This document shows positions 8,241 to 16,904 of a DNA stretch of 38,793 nt, piece after piece (the first letter of the stretch is position 1; each line of letters opens with the position of its first letter). The notes beneath the pieces are model-generated. The model was given only the letters and a program-made list of their open reading frames with translations, had not been told where the DNA came from and did not search any database. This DNA comes from Stenotrophobium sp040387055 (GTDB lineage: Bacteria > Pseudomonadota > Gammaproteobacteria > Nevskiales > Nevskiaceae), in assembly GCA_040387055.1 (NCBI GenBank), contig JAZKEM010000183.1:1-38793 (forward strand), given 5' to 3'. Position numbers and translations under genes: made by a program.

Positions 8241-11200
8241 ATGAGCCAAAAGCCGATCTTTTTTGACCCCACTGGCAAACGCGCACAACGCGTACGCCGG
8301 ACCCGCCGTGTTTTGTTGTCGACAACAGCCGTCATTCTGGTGTCGTTTGTCGTCTACATCCTGGTTATCAGCACCCCCAGCAATTCCGATCTCAGCGGTC
8401 GTGCAGCTGCGCTATTCAATTTGCCCATGGGCGGCACCTCTTTTGACAAGGTCGCCCCAAGAACCAGTCAACGCGTAGCCGCTGAACTTCGTGCGCGCGA
8501 GCGCGAAATGGCCAGAGAGAAGAACGCAGCCCGCACCCACGAAACACGCAGCAAACCTGCTCCCGCATGGCTAGCCCCCACGCCCGGGCGCGCGCTGAGC
8601 ATGGGCTTTTACGCCAACTGGGATGACAACAGCCTGCCCTCGCTCAAGCGTGCGCTGCCGCATCTGGACTGGGTGATTCCCGCATGGCTGAACCTGCAAG
8701 GCCCGGATATGGCCATGCATTCAGAGCTGAACACACTCGCTGTCGAGGCCATCAAGCAGATCAAACCGGGCATTCCGGTTCTGCCGATGATCCAGAACTC
8801 GGTAGAAGGCTCATGGGATGGCGCCGGTCTCGCGCGCTTGCTGGCAGACCCGGCAAAACGCGCCACACGATTGAAAGAAATCGTCGCCTTTCTGCAGACC
8901 AACAAGATGCAAGGTCTGACCATCGACTTTGAAACCGTACCGCCCACCGCACAAAAAAATCTGCTGACTTTCCTTGGCGAAATTGCCACAGAGTTCGACA
9001 AGCGCAACTGGGCATTGCTGGTCTGCGTCCCTTTTGACGACCCAGCGTGGGATTACAAAGCAGTCGCCGATGTTGCTGATTTTGTCGTGCTGATGGCCTA
9101 CGACCAGCACTGGGAAGAAGGCGCGCCCGGCAGCATTGCGGGACAAGACTGGTTCGAAGACCTGCTGGATAAGCGGATGAAAGAGCTTGATCCAGAGCAA
9201 ACCATCATTGCCATCGGTAACTACGGCTACAACTGGGCAAACGGCAAACCAGCGGATGATCTGACTTTTCAAGAAGCCATTCAGGCCGCACAGGACTCCG
9301 AAGCCGATATTGATTTTGATGAAGACGCAGAAAATCCACACTTCACTTACAGCGAAGCCGGCGTAAAGCACGACGTCTGGTTCCTTGATGCAGTGACCAG
9401 CTTCAATCAGATTCACGCTGCAGACATCTATAAACCATTCGGCTATGCGCTATGGCGTCTGGGCTCGGAAGATCCTTCGATCTGGTCCGTGATGGGTCGT
9501 CCCTACAATGCAGCAGTACCAGATGGCCTGCGCACCATTGGTGGCGGACACGATGTCGACTTCCAAGGTCAAGGCGAAATTCTGCGCGTGGCCTCAACGC
9601 CTTCAGAAGGTCAACGCACGCTGGAGATCGATCCGCAAACCGGCGATGTTGTTGATCAGAACTACACCACCATGCCGATGGCATACACCATCCAACGCTT
9701 TGGTGCGGCGCCTAAAAAAATTGCGCTAACGTTTGACGACGGTCCAGATCCAACCTGGACGCCACAGATTCTCGACGTGCTCAAGCAAAAAAATGTGCGC
9801 GCCTCATTCTTCATCATTGGCGAAAACGCCGGTAGCAATCCAGATCTCGTCCGTCGTGAAGTCGCTGAACATCACGACGTTGGCAATCACACATTCACTC
9901 ATCCCAACCTGTCCGTGCTGCCAGAGTCGCTGGTCAAACTGGAGTTGGATACCACACGCAAACTATTTGAGTCGATCACCAATCGCTCCATGCGCTTGGT
10001 TCGTCCGCCTTATCTAGGCGACGCTGATCCCACCACGTACGAGCAAATTGAACCTGTACGCATCGCACAGAGCATGGGCTTTATCACCGTTGGTTTACGT
10101 ATCGACCCGGATGACTGGCAGCAGCCTGGTGTAAAAGCCATCATTGATATAACGCTCAAGGAAATCGAAAGCACTGACGAAGATGTCACTGGACACATCG
10201 TGCTACTGCACGACTCCGGCGGTGATCGCTCACAAACTGTTGCCGCGCTGCCGATCTTGATCGACACCTTGCGCGCCAAAGGCTATGAGCTTGTTCCAGT
10301 TTCAGAGCTTGCAGGCCTGACGCCAGATCAAGTCATGCCTCCATTACCAGCAGGTTCTGTGCTGCAAAAATTTGCAGCGCCGGTATTTCTGACGCTGGGA
10401 CAAATTGGCTCCGTCACACATCTCTTGTTCTTGGTCGCGATTGCACTCGGACTGGCGCGCGTAGCGTTTCTCTGCATCCTCGGCCTCATTCACAAATGGC
10501 GTGAACTTCGACTTGTACGTCCGGTATTGAATGCCGATGCACCGCTGCTCTCGGTACTGATCCCCGCGCATAACGAAGCCAAAGTGATCGTGGCATCGAT
10601 CCACCGCATCCTGAGTAGCGACTATCCGAAACTGGAAGTCATCGTGATTGATGATGGCTCTTCAGATGCAACCAGCGCCGTCGTCAGCGAAAATTTCAGT
10701 GCGAATAAATCGGTCACGCTGCTCACCATTCCCAACGGTGGCAAAGCCAAAGCACTCAACATCGGCTTGAAGCACGCAAGCGGCGGCATTGTTGTAGCGT
10801 TGGATGCGGACACGCAGTTTGAAACAGAAACCATCAGCTATCTCGCTCGCTGGTTTGTCGATGAGAAAGTCGGTGCTGTTGCAGGCAACGCCAAGGTCGG
10901 CAATCGCGTCAACACGATCACTAACTGGCAAGCGCTCGAATACGTCAGCGCACAAAACCTAGAACGCCGCGCACTCGATCTTCTCGGCTGCATCACGGTT
11001 GTTCCCGGCGCTGTTGGCGCATGGCGACGTTCTTTGCTAGATACACTCGGCGGCTTCCCAGACAACACGCTGGCAGAAGATCAGGATCTCACCATCGCCG
11101 TTCAAAAAGCGCGCTACAAAGTCCTATACGACAGCGAAGCCATTGCATGGACCGAAGCACCAGACACCGTGCAAGGTTTGGTCAAACAACGCTTCCGCTG

Positions 11201-11672
11201 GGCCTTCGGCACTTTGCAGTGTCTATGGAAACATCGTGATGCTCTGTTTGCGCGCCGCTATGGCACGTTAGGTTTTATCGCGCTGCCGCAGGTCGTTCTG
11301 TTCCAGATAGTGTTGGCAGTAATTTCGCCATTGCTCGATCTCTGCCTGTTCTTTCAAATTTTCAAAACCGGCCTTGATTACATTCAGCATCGAGACCAGT
11401 TTGATCCGAGCAATCTTTATCTCACCACGATTTACTTCATCGCGTTTATGGCACTGGATACCGCCACGGTCGCCATTGCCTTTGCAATGGAGAAACGCGA
11501 GGAATGGGGTTTGCTATTGCTGGTTGCGCTGCAACGCTTTGGTTATCGACAGATTCTCTACTACGTCGTGCTCAAGTCGATTTTCTCTGCTGGCGCTGGT
11601 GCGCTAGTCGGCTGGGGCAAGCTGGAGCGCAAGGGCACCGTCACCAGTCCTGAACCTTCCAAACTTGAATAA
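8241..11672 (+). CDS. Three-domain envelope enzyme: GH18-like hydrolase, polysaccharide deacetylase, GT2 glycosyltransferase
   Basis: A 1143-residue membrane protein. A cytoplasmic basic tail and TM helix (about 24-46) lead to a GH18-like barrel (about 115-430) with LTIDFETVP (D229, E231 as the catalytic acid candidates). A NodB polysaccharide deacetylase follows (about 490-685): TFDDGPD, HTFTH (H550, H554), RPPYLGD and LLHDSGG supply the metal ligands and active-site motifs. After a TM (about 720-750) comes a processive GT2 domain (about 765-1010) with VIDDGSSD, DAD (855-857), AEDQD and QRFRW (Q983), then C-terminal membrane helices. This recalls a PgaC-like synthase joined to PgaB-like trimming activities in one chain. 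It probably makes and modifies an N-acetylglucosamine-type exopolysaccharide; the polymer is inferred. ATG at 8241 has GGAA upstream. Confidence 0.88.
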   Translation: MSQKPIFFDPTGKRAQRVRRTRRVLLSTTAVILVSFVVYILVISTPSNSDLSGRAAALFNLPMGGTSFDKVAPRTSQRVAAELRAREREMAREKNAARTHETRSKPAPAWLAPTPGRALSMGFYANWDDNSLPSLKRALPHLDWVIPAWLNLQGPDMAMHSELNTLAVEAIKQIKPGIPVLPMIQNSVEGSWDGAGLARLLADPAKRATRLKEIVAFLQTNKMQGLTIDFETVPPTAQKNLLTFLGEIATEFDKRNWALLVCVPFDDPAWDYKAVADVADFVVLMAYDQHWEEGAPGSIAGQDWFEDLLDKRMKELDPEQTIIAIGNYGYNWANGKPADDLTFQEAIQAAQDSEADIDFDEDAENPHFTYSEAGVKHDVWFLDAVTSFNQIHAADIYKPFGYALWRLGSEDPSIWSVMGRPYNAAVPDGLRTIGGGHDVDFQGQGEILRVASTPSEGQRTLEIDPQTGDVVDQNYTTMPMAYTIQRFGAAPKKIALTFDDGPDPTWTPQILDVLKQKNVRASFFIIGENAGSNPDLVRREVAEHHDVGNHTFTHPNLSVLPESLVKLELDTTRKLFESITNRSMRLVRPPYLGDADPTTYEQIEPVRIAQSMGFITVGLRIDPDDWQQPGVKAIIDITLKEIESTDEDVTGHIVLLHDSGGDRSQTVAALPILIDTLRAKGYELVPVSELAGLTPDQVMPPLPAGSVLQKFAAPVFLTLGQIGSVTHLLFLVAIALGLARVAFLCILGLIHKWRELRLVRPVLNADAPLLSVLIPAHNEAKVIVASIHRILSSDYPKLEVIVIDDGSSDATSAVVSENFSANKSVTLLTIPNGGKAKALNIGLKHASGGIVVALDADTQFETETISYLARWFVDEKVGAVAGNAKVGNRVNTITNWQALEYVSAQNLERRALDLLGCITVVPGAVGAWRRSLLDTLGGFPDNTLAEDQDLTIAVQKARYKVLYDSEAIAWTEAPDTVQGLVKQRFRWAFGTLQCLWKHRDALFARRYGTLGFIALPQVVLFQIVLAVISPLLDLCLFFQIFKTGLDYIQHRDQFDPSNLYLTTIYFIAFMALDTATVAIAFAMEKREEWGLLLLVALQRFGYRQILYYVVLKSIFSAGAGALVGWGKLERKGTVTSPEPSKLE

Positions 11673-11689
11673 GTAAAGTACATCTGCAG

Positions 11690-11712
11690 AAACTGGGGCT
11701 CGCTACCAGTTT
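11690..11712 (+). terminator. Possible weak terminator after the fusion enzyme
   Basis: AAACTGG and CCAGTTT pair across a 9-base loop, ending in a four-T run, 17 bases after the stop of the GH18/deacetylase/GT2 gene. The stem is short and the T run modest, so read-through into tex is possible. Confidence 0.4.
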
Positions 11713-11787
11713 TAGAGCGCATTATCTACGTTGGCAATCACCGATCTTTTGGTTAAGGTCGCCGCCCCACCTTTTTTGTTTCCGCAC

Positions 11788-14109
11788 ATGTCCTCTGTCG
11801 CCAATCGTATCGCCGCACTTATTGCTTCTGAAATTGCAGCCAAGCCTCAACAGGTTTTGACTGCCATTGATTTGTTAGACGAAGGCGCAACCGTGCCCTT
11901 CATTGCGCGCTATCGCAAAGAAGTCACCGGCGGATTGGACGACACGCAGCTGCGTAATCTTGAAGAAAGACTCAGCTATCTTCGCGAACTGGAAACACGT
12001 CGCGCTGCCGTGCTTGATTCAATTCGTGAGCAAGGCAAGTTAACGGATGAGCTCGAGCAAAAAATTGCCACCGTAGCGACTAAGGCTGAACTGGAAGATC
12101 TGTATCTGCCCTTCAAACCCAAGCGCCGTACCCGCGCTGAGATTGCGCGTGAAAAAGGTTTGGGACCACTAGCCGAAGCCTTGATGACCGATCGCAAGCT
12201 CGTTCCCACCGATGCAGCGACCGCCTACATCACTGAAGAAGTGCTCGACGTCAAAACCGCTCTCGAAGGCGCACGCGACATCCTGATGGAAGGCTTTGCT
12301 GAAAACGCAGATTTGATCGGCCGCCTGCGCGAATACATGCGTCGCAATGCCGTACTGCGTTCAACCGTAGCAACAGGCAAAGAAGCTGAGGGCGCCAAGT
12401 TCTCCGATTATTTTGCCCACCACGAACGCTGGTCCACCGTTCCCGGCCATCGCGCACTCGCGATGATGCGTGGTCGCAACGAAGATATTTTGATGCTCGA
12501 CATCGAAGTGGACACGGAAGATCTCTCCGCGATTAAGCCTGCTGAAAAAATGGTCGCTGATGCTTACGGCATCACCGGTCAGGCAGGCGCTGCAGATGCT
12601 TGGTTGCTGGATGTTGCGCGCTGGACATGGCGCGTCAAATTCTCGCTATCGCTTTCTGTCGATTTGATGATGGAACTACGTCAGCGCTCTGAAGAAGAAG
12701 CGATTCAGGTTTTTGCACGCAATCTCAAGGATCTTCTACTCGCTGCACCTGCTGGCTCACGCACAACACTGGGGCTTGATCCTGGCATCCGCACTGGCGT
12801 TAAGGCTGCCGTGGTTGATGGCACCGGCAAACTGCTGGAAACCGCAACCATTTACCCCTTCCAACCACGTAATGATGTGCGCGGCTCGCAGGCCGAGCTG
12901 GTTCGTTTAATCAAACAACATAATGTTGAACTCATCGCCATCGGCAACGGCACGGCCAGTCGCGAAACGGATCAGCTGGTCGCAGAAGTAATTGCTGCCC
13001 TGCCCTCAAACAAACCGACACGTGTTGTCGTGAGTGAGGCTGGCGCTTCGGTTTACTCAGCGTCAGAAACTGCCGCACTGGAATTCCCGAATCTCGATGT
13101 ATCGCTGCGCGGCGCTGTTTCTATCGCTCGCCGCCTACAAGATCCGCTGGCTGAGTTGGTAAAGATCGAACCCAAAGCCATTGGCGTAGGCCAGTATCAG
13201 CATGACGTTGATAAATATCGCATGGCACGCGCACTGGATGCGGTGGTTGAAGATGCGGTGAACGCTGTTGGTGTTGATGTGAACATGGCGTCCGCCTCAC
13301 TGCTCTCGCGCGTCTCCGGCCTCGGCGGCTCGCTGGCAGATGCCATCCTGCTGCATCGCGATCAGAATGGCCCTTTCAAATCACGCAAAGAACTACTCAC
13401 CGTTCCGCGCCTTGGTCCTAAAACGTTTGAACAGTGCGCTGGATTCCTGCGTATTCGCGATGGCATCGAACCGCTGGATGCTTCATCCGTTCACCCGGAA
13501 GCCTACGACGTTGCTGCAAAGATCGTGACTGCCTGTGGCCGTGATCTGCGCACACTGATGGGCAATAGCGCATTGCTGAAGTCGGTTGATGCGAAGCAAT
13601 TTGTTGATGATCGCTTCGGTCTGCCTACGGTCAAAGACATCATTGCCGAATTGGAAAAACCGGGTCGCGATCCGCGTCCTGAATTCCGCACGGCTACTTT
13701 TGCCGATGGCGTTAATGAAATCGCCGATCTGAAACCCGGCATGATTCTCGAAGGCACGGTAACCAACGTTGCAGCCTTCGGTGCATTCGTGGATATCGGC
13801 GTGCATCAAGACGGTCTGGTTCACGTCTCACAGCTCGCCGACAAGTTCATTAAGAATCCCTACGAAGTGGTCAAAGCTGGCGATGTCGTCAAAGTGCGCG
13901 TGGTGGATGTTGATGCCAAGCGCAAACGCATTGCATTAACTATGCGCAAAGAAGATACCGCAACACGTCCACCGGTTGCAGCACGCTCAGATGTTGATCG
14001 TCAAAAGCCGCGCACAGCAGCACCGCCAGCCAAAGGACGCAACGAGCGTGCGCCAGCCACGGGCTCACTTGGTGCCGCACTATTGGATGCTTTGAAGCCT
14101 AAAACATAA
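11788..14109 (+). CDS. tex: RNA-binding transcription accessory protein Tex
   Basis: 773 residues, the same length as E. coli Tex (YhgF). Visible parts: the Tex N-terminal helical region (VPFIARYRKEVTGGLDD), a YqgF/RNase H-like domain (TTLGLDPGIRTGVK), helix-hairpin-helix repeats (LLSRVSGLGGSLADAIL and LTVPRLGPKTFEQCAGFLRI), and a C-terminal S1 domain (MILEGTVTNVAAFGAFVDIG...DGLVHVSQLADKF). Tex binds nucleic acid, associates with the transcription machinery and affects rho-dependent and stress-related transcription; it is cytoplasmic. I start at the ATG of MSSVANRIAAL, which matches the family N-terminus; a TTG 19 codons earlier is less likely. The Lys/Pro/Arg-rich tail after S1 is usual. Confidence 0.95.
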   Translation: MSSVANRIAALIASEIAAKPQQVLTAIDLLDEGATVPFIARYRKEVTGGLDDTQLRNLEERLSYLRELETRRAAVLDSIREQGKLTDELEQKIATVATKAELEDLYLPFKPKRRTRAEIAREKGLGPLAEALMTDRKLVPTDAATAYITEEVLDVKTALEGARDILMEGFAENADLIGRLREYMRRNAVLRSTVATGKEAEGAKFSDYFAHHERWSTVPGHRALAMMRGRNEDILMLDIEVDTEDLSAIKPAEKMVADAYGITGQAGAADAWLLDVARWTWRVKFSLSLSVDLMMELRQRSEEEAIQVFARNLKDLLLAAPAGSRTTLGLDPGIRTGVKAAVVDGTGKLLETATIYPFQPRNDVRGSQAELVRLIKQHNVELIAIGNGTASRETDQLVAEVIAALPSNKPTRVVVSEAGASVYSASETAALEFPNLDVSLRGAVSIARRLQDPLAELVKIEPKAIGVGQYQHDVDKYRMARALDAVVEDAVNAVGVDVNMASASLLSRVSGLGGSLADAILLHRDQNGPFKSRKELLTVPRLGPKTFEQCAGFLRIRDGIEPLDASSVHPEAYDVAAKIVTACGRDLRTLMGNSALLKSVDAKQFVDDRFGLPTVKDIIAELEKPGRDPRPEFRTATFADGVNEIADLKPGMILEGTVTNVAAFGAFVDIGVHQDGLVHVSQLADKFIKNPYEVVKAGDVVKVRVVDVDAKRKRIALTMRKEDTATRPPVAARSDVDRQKPRTAAPPAKGRNERAPATGSLGAALLDALKPKT

Positions 14110-14140
14110 GGCGCTCAAACCAATCTAGCCAAGGAAGGCT

Positions 14141-14713
14141 ATGTCACCTCGGATACCGCTCATCTTGGCTGCTCTTTTTTTGAGCACGGCTTCGGCGGCA
14201 ACTGAGCCTCTAAAGCACCAAGTCGGCTTCTCCCCTTGCTGGGAAGGCCGTGTGTGCGCCTTGGATCTTGTGCTGCAAGCGATTGATCAAACCAAACCGC
14301 GCCAGCGATTATGGATGGCCGCCTACGGGCTAACGTCTAAACCAATTGAGGCTGCTTTGATCGCAGCGCATCACCGTGGCGCTGACGTTCGTATCGTTGC
14401 AGACGAAAAATCGAATCGCCGCAATCTTGTCACTCATCGCCTGAGTGCAGCAGGTATTGCGATTCGTTTTAGCGATCGTTACGCCATCATGCATAACAAG
14501 TTCATCGTGATTGGAACCGACACCGTCGAGACAGGCAGCTTCAACTTCACCACATCAGCCACTAAGCGCAATGCTGAAAACGTGATTGTGATTCGCGGAG
14601 AACCCAAGATCGCGCAACAGTATGCGGATGAATGGCTGCGGCTTTGGGAAGAAGCTGGCCCGATTGCTTATCCATCAAGTGACAACATCAATAACAAAAG
14701 CATCCAGAAGTAA
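14141..14713 (+). CDS. Secreted PLD-superfamily (Nuc-like) phosphodiesterase/nuclease
   Basis: 190 residues with a Sec signal peptide (about 1-20, ending ASA-ATEP) and a single PLD domain, as in the Nuc/EndA-type endonucleases that form the active site as homodimers. The core is IMHNKFIVIG followed by ETGSFNFTTSA. The His and Lys of HxKx4D are present, but the Asp position is Gly, with an Asp two residues later. Family members cleave DNA or other phosphodiesters in the periplasm or outside the cell. AAGGAAGG sits 2 bases before the ATG. It starts 31 bases after tex and may be transcribed with it. An inverted repeat (14700-14726) overlaps the stop. Confidence 0.85.
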   Translation: MSPRIPLILAALFLSTASAATEPLKHQVGFSPCWEGRVCALDLVLQAIDQTKPRQRLWMAAYGLTSKPIEAALIAAHHRGADVRIVADEKSNRRNLVTHRLSAAGIAIRFSDRYAIMHNKFIVIGTDTVETGSFNFTTSATKRNAENVIVIRGEPKIAQQYADEWLRLWEEAGPIAYPSSDNINNKSIQK

Positions 14714-14958
14714 AAACTTCTGATGCAATTGCAAGCAATATTTCCACGATAGAAGCCCGCATTGCTTATAAAATAGACAGCGATAACAGCGCCGATGTTT
14801 ATTTAATCAATCTACAGAAGCCCACTGATTCGACATGGTTTTTTAGATCTTATGCACAACATAGAAACAGTGATACACAAGTTTTCTGTGAATTTCTTAT
14901 GTTGAAATTGTGACAGCTGAAACTAATTGTTCACGCTGAGTTGTCATTGCATGTCGAA
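14714..14958. other. AT-rich intergenic stretch with a coding-like relic frame
   Basis: The space between two convergent genes is clearly richer in A/T than its surroundings. A frame open from 14695 to 14912 reads like ordinary protein (for example STIEARIAYKIDSDNSADVY and TWFFRSYAQHRNS) but has no usable start codon and no ribosome site, and its beginning overlaps the end of the PLD gene. It may be a remnant of a longer gene or chance. No clear terminator with a T run is visible. Confidence 0.35.
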
Positions 14959-16464
14959 TTAATTTTCCAGCACTTGTTCGGTCTCAAGTTCTGAAATACG
15001 CAGCTCAACTTGATCAGCGCCAGCATCCGCCGCAATCAATAAGCGCGCTGCATTCGCCCCCGAAACCACACGCCCTCCTTGAATATCGACGACGTAACCT
15101 CTGGGGAAATGCAGTGCCGGCACATAAATCTGTGTTAGCGCTTGACCTGTCGCGACTTGCCCTGACGGCAGGGTTGTTGAATACGTGAGGGTGAACACAC
15201 GTTCTGCAGCATCAAAATTAAAAGCAATCGGCACGCCTGCAACCGCTTGTGGATAGGGTCGTTCCAGTATCGACAACTTGGCGTTCTTAGCGGAGTTAAA
15301 GTCCACATCGCTCGTAAAGATGCTTTGCGCACCAGAACCCTGCGCCTGAGTGGTTGGATCACCCCAGTTTTTATAGGACCAGTAAGTCCAGCCGACAAGA
15401 TTACGATCAGCGTTTGCCGTGATGCGTGCAATCTCCACGGTGTCATCACTTGCACCAAACTCACTCAATAATGTTGCAGAGCGCAAGCGTGCTGCGAGCT
15501 TTATCGCGTTTTTTTCCACGCGCTCACCAAGACGCGCGCAGGTAGCGGCCTTAATGCCATACGCCTTCATCATGGGCGCAGCGATACAGTAGTTATGCCA
15601 TGACAAGCCTAGCTGTTCATCTGCGATGGGGCGGCTACCCAAATGGGATTGCGCACCAAATTCAAACAACACCTGTGGCTCTATCCAAACAATATTGTAG
15701 GGATCAACTTCTCGGATGCCTTTGAGCACATGCTCGTAAAAAGGCTGCAACTTGTTATTTTCAAAATCAGCGCAACCCACAGGTCTTGCACAAACAGGCC
15801 AAACACTGCCGCTCCATGGCTCATTGATCAGGTCATAGCCCATCAAATAATCCTGATCTTTCCAGCGCGCAGCAACGGCCATCCACGCATCACGAAAATG
15901 ATCGTGCATGCCGTCTTCGTTATTCCAGAATCGGTCAAAAGCGATGCTGACACGCGGCGTGACATAACCGAGAGGAAAGCCCGCCTTCAACACATCATCA
16001 AAGCGCGAGGGCCGCACCGTCCACGCCGGAAAGCCCTCGCCCAAATAAGCGCTGCCGTAAAGATCCTGGTGAAAATCCAACATCACATAAATCTTACGCG
16101 AAGCCAGAAGCTTCACGATGCGATCAATTTTGTCGAGATAATCCTGATTGATCTGACCCTTGTCAGGCATGACACCCGCAAACAGCACGCCGAGTCGCAC
16201 CACATTGAATCCGTGCGCGACGAGCCAGTCCGCATCTTGCGCTGTGAATCCATGAGCAGAATCGGGCGGCGAATACGGCGCAATTTTCCAAACCGCGTTA
16301 ACGCCATGCAGGATCACCACCCTGCCTTCGCGATCCACCAGCCACCCATCCAAATGCCGCAGTTGCTCGCGTGCAGCCACCGGTGACGGCTGCATCACCG
16401 ACTCAACTGGCAACATCGCATCAAGCACTGAGGCTTGCGGCCACTGCAGCCAGACGACTCCCAA
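14959..16464 (-). CDS. Endoglycoceramidase-like GH5 glycosidase; signal peptide disrupted
   Basis: A 501-residue GH5 protein of the endoglycosylceramidase type. Features in order: VILHGVNAVWK (substrate-site start), MLDFHQDLYG, YDLINEPW (Glu acid/base), IVWIEPQ, LSWHNYC, LLSEFGA (Glu nucleophile), GWTYWSYKNW, and a C-terminal beta domain with the LTYSTTLPSG stretch. Such enzymes release the glycan from glycolipids or related glycosides. The frame begins at a TTG without a ribosome site, inside what should be the signal peptide (IAVLIGLGVVWLQW). Immediately upstream in the same frame is a TAA (16485-16483) preceded by LKRFLV and a TTG start (16503-16501) with GAGGG about 6 bases before it. So the gene is either freshly broken by one nonsense change, carries a sequence error, or is started internally. 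Confidence 0.8.
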   Translation of the reverse strand: MGVVWLQWPQASVLDAMLPVESVMQPSPVAAREQLRHLDGWLVDREGRVVILHGVNAVWKIAPYSPPDSAHGFTAQDADWLVAHGFNVVRLGVLFAGVMPDKGQINQDYLDKIDRIVKLLASRKIYVMLDFHQDLYGSAYLGEGFPAWTVRPSRFDDVLKAGFPLGYVTPRVSIAFDRFWNNEDGMHDHFRDAWMAVAARWKDQDYLMGYDLINEPWSGSVWPVCARPVGCADFENNKLQPFYEHVLKGIREVDPYNIVWIEPQVLFEFGAQSHLGSRPIADEQLGLSWHNYCIAAPMMKAYGIKAATCARLGERVEKNAIKLAARLRSATLLSEFGASDDTVEIARITANADRNLVGWTYWSYKNWGDPTTQAQGSGAQSIFTSDVDFNSAKNAKLSILERPYPQAVAGVPIAFNFDAAERVFTLTYSTTLPSGQVATGQALTQIYVPALHFPRGYVVDIQGGRVVSGANAARLLIAADAGADQVELRISELETEQVLEN

Positions 16465-16482
16465 GCCAATTAAGACCGCGAT

Positions 16483-16503
16483 TTAAACCAGAAAACGCTT
16501 CAA
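16483..16503 (-). other. Probable original start and first codons of the GH5 gene, cut by a TAA
   Basis: Minus-strand codons TTG AAG CGT TTT CTG GTT TAA. The first six give a start plus a typical basic n-region (K-R-F-L-V), and GAGGG (16514-16510) is a well-placed ribosome site. The TAA replaces what would be a hydrophobic residue: a single base change to TTA would restore a perfect signal peptide continuous with the GH5 frame. Confidence 0.65.
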
Positions 16504-16726
16504 AGCACGCCCTCAATCTTTTGCTAGGCCTAAACAACACGGCATCCTAGTGATCGAATATGACGCTTTGAAATCAGACGCCCTGATCAGCCTCCTGCTT
16601 CGGCAGGCACAAGAAGCGCGTCCTGAGTGTCATCACCTCAATTCAGCTAAAACCCATACGGCACATAGGCTTATTCTGCGAATGGGCTAGAGAATGACGA
16701 GATAAAACCTTGTCACCAATCCAATG

Positions 16727-16742
16727 TGGCATGACGTTTGCT
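16727..16742 (+). promoter_or_regulatory. Sigma-54 promoter 1
   Basis: TGGCATGACGTTTGCT has the -24 GG and -12 GC exactly 10 bases apart, close to the consensus TGGCAC(G/A)-N4-TTGC. Transcription would start near 16752, directly before the leader RNA of the TPR operon. The same element occurs in the same position before three other leaders in this window. I could not identify the enhancer site of the activator. Confidence 0.82.
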
Positions 16743-16755
16743 TAATTAAAACCAA

Positions 16756-16858
16756 GACTGCTCCTTTTAAGAGCAGTCCACCTGATCGACGAAGATCAGA
16801 ACATACGGACAACGACGTCCACGCCATCGAATCACCTCGATGGCGTGGACTTTTTTTT
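16756..16858 (+). promoter_or_regulatory. ANTAR-type antitermination leader 1 (TPR operon)
   Basis: Ordered elements: an initial hairpin GACTGCTC/GAGCAGTC (16756-16778); P1, CTGATC-GACGAA-GATCAG with a six-base loop (16782-16799); a 7-base linker; P2, GGAC-AACGAC-GTCC (16807-16820); and a perfect 14-base-pair terminator GTCCACGCCATCGA / TCGATGGCGTGGAC (16817-16850) with eight T. The GTCC of P2 is the first four bases of the terminator stem, so P2 and the terminator exclude each other. Two six-base-loop hairpins with A at loop position 1 (P2) and G at position 4, followed by a terminator, are the known recognition architecture for ANTAR proteins. Confidence 0.83.
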
Positions 16859-16904
16859 GGCTCAAGAGAAACCGTTTGAATCGTAAACGGAGGTACTGAG
16901 ACAC

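Noticed and set aside
14700..14726. Inverted repeat over the stop of the PLD gene as terminator
   Set aside because: GCATCcAGAAGT/ACTTCTgATGC has mismatches and no T run after it; it may be chance.
16756..16858. Reading the leaders as metabolite riboswitches (for example c-di-GMP type)
   Set aside because: They lack the conserved core of any riboswitch class I know, while the paired six-base-loop hairpins plus terminator and the adjacent ANTAR gene fit protein-dependent antitermination better.
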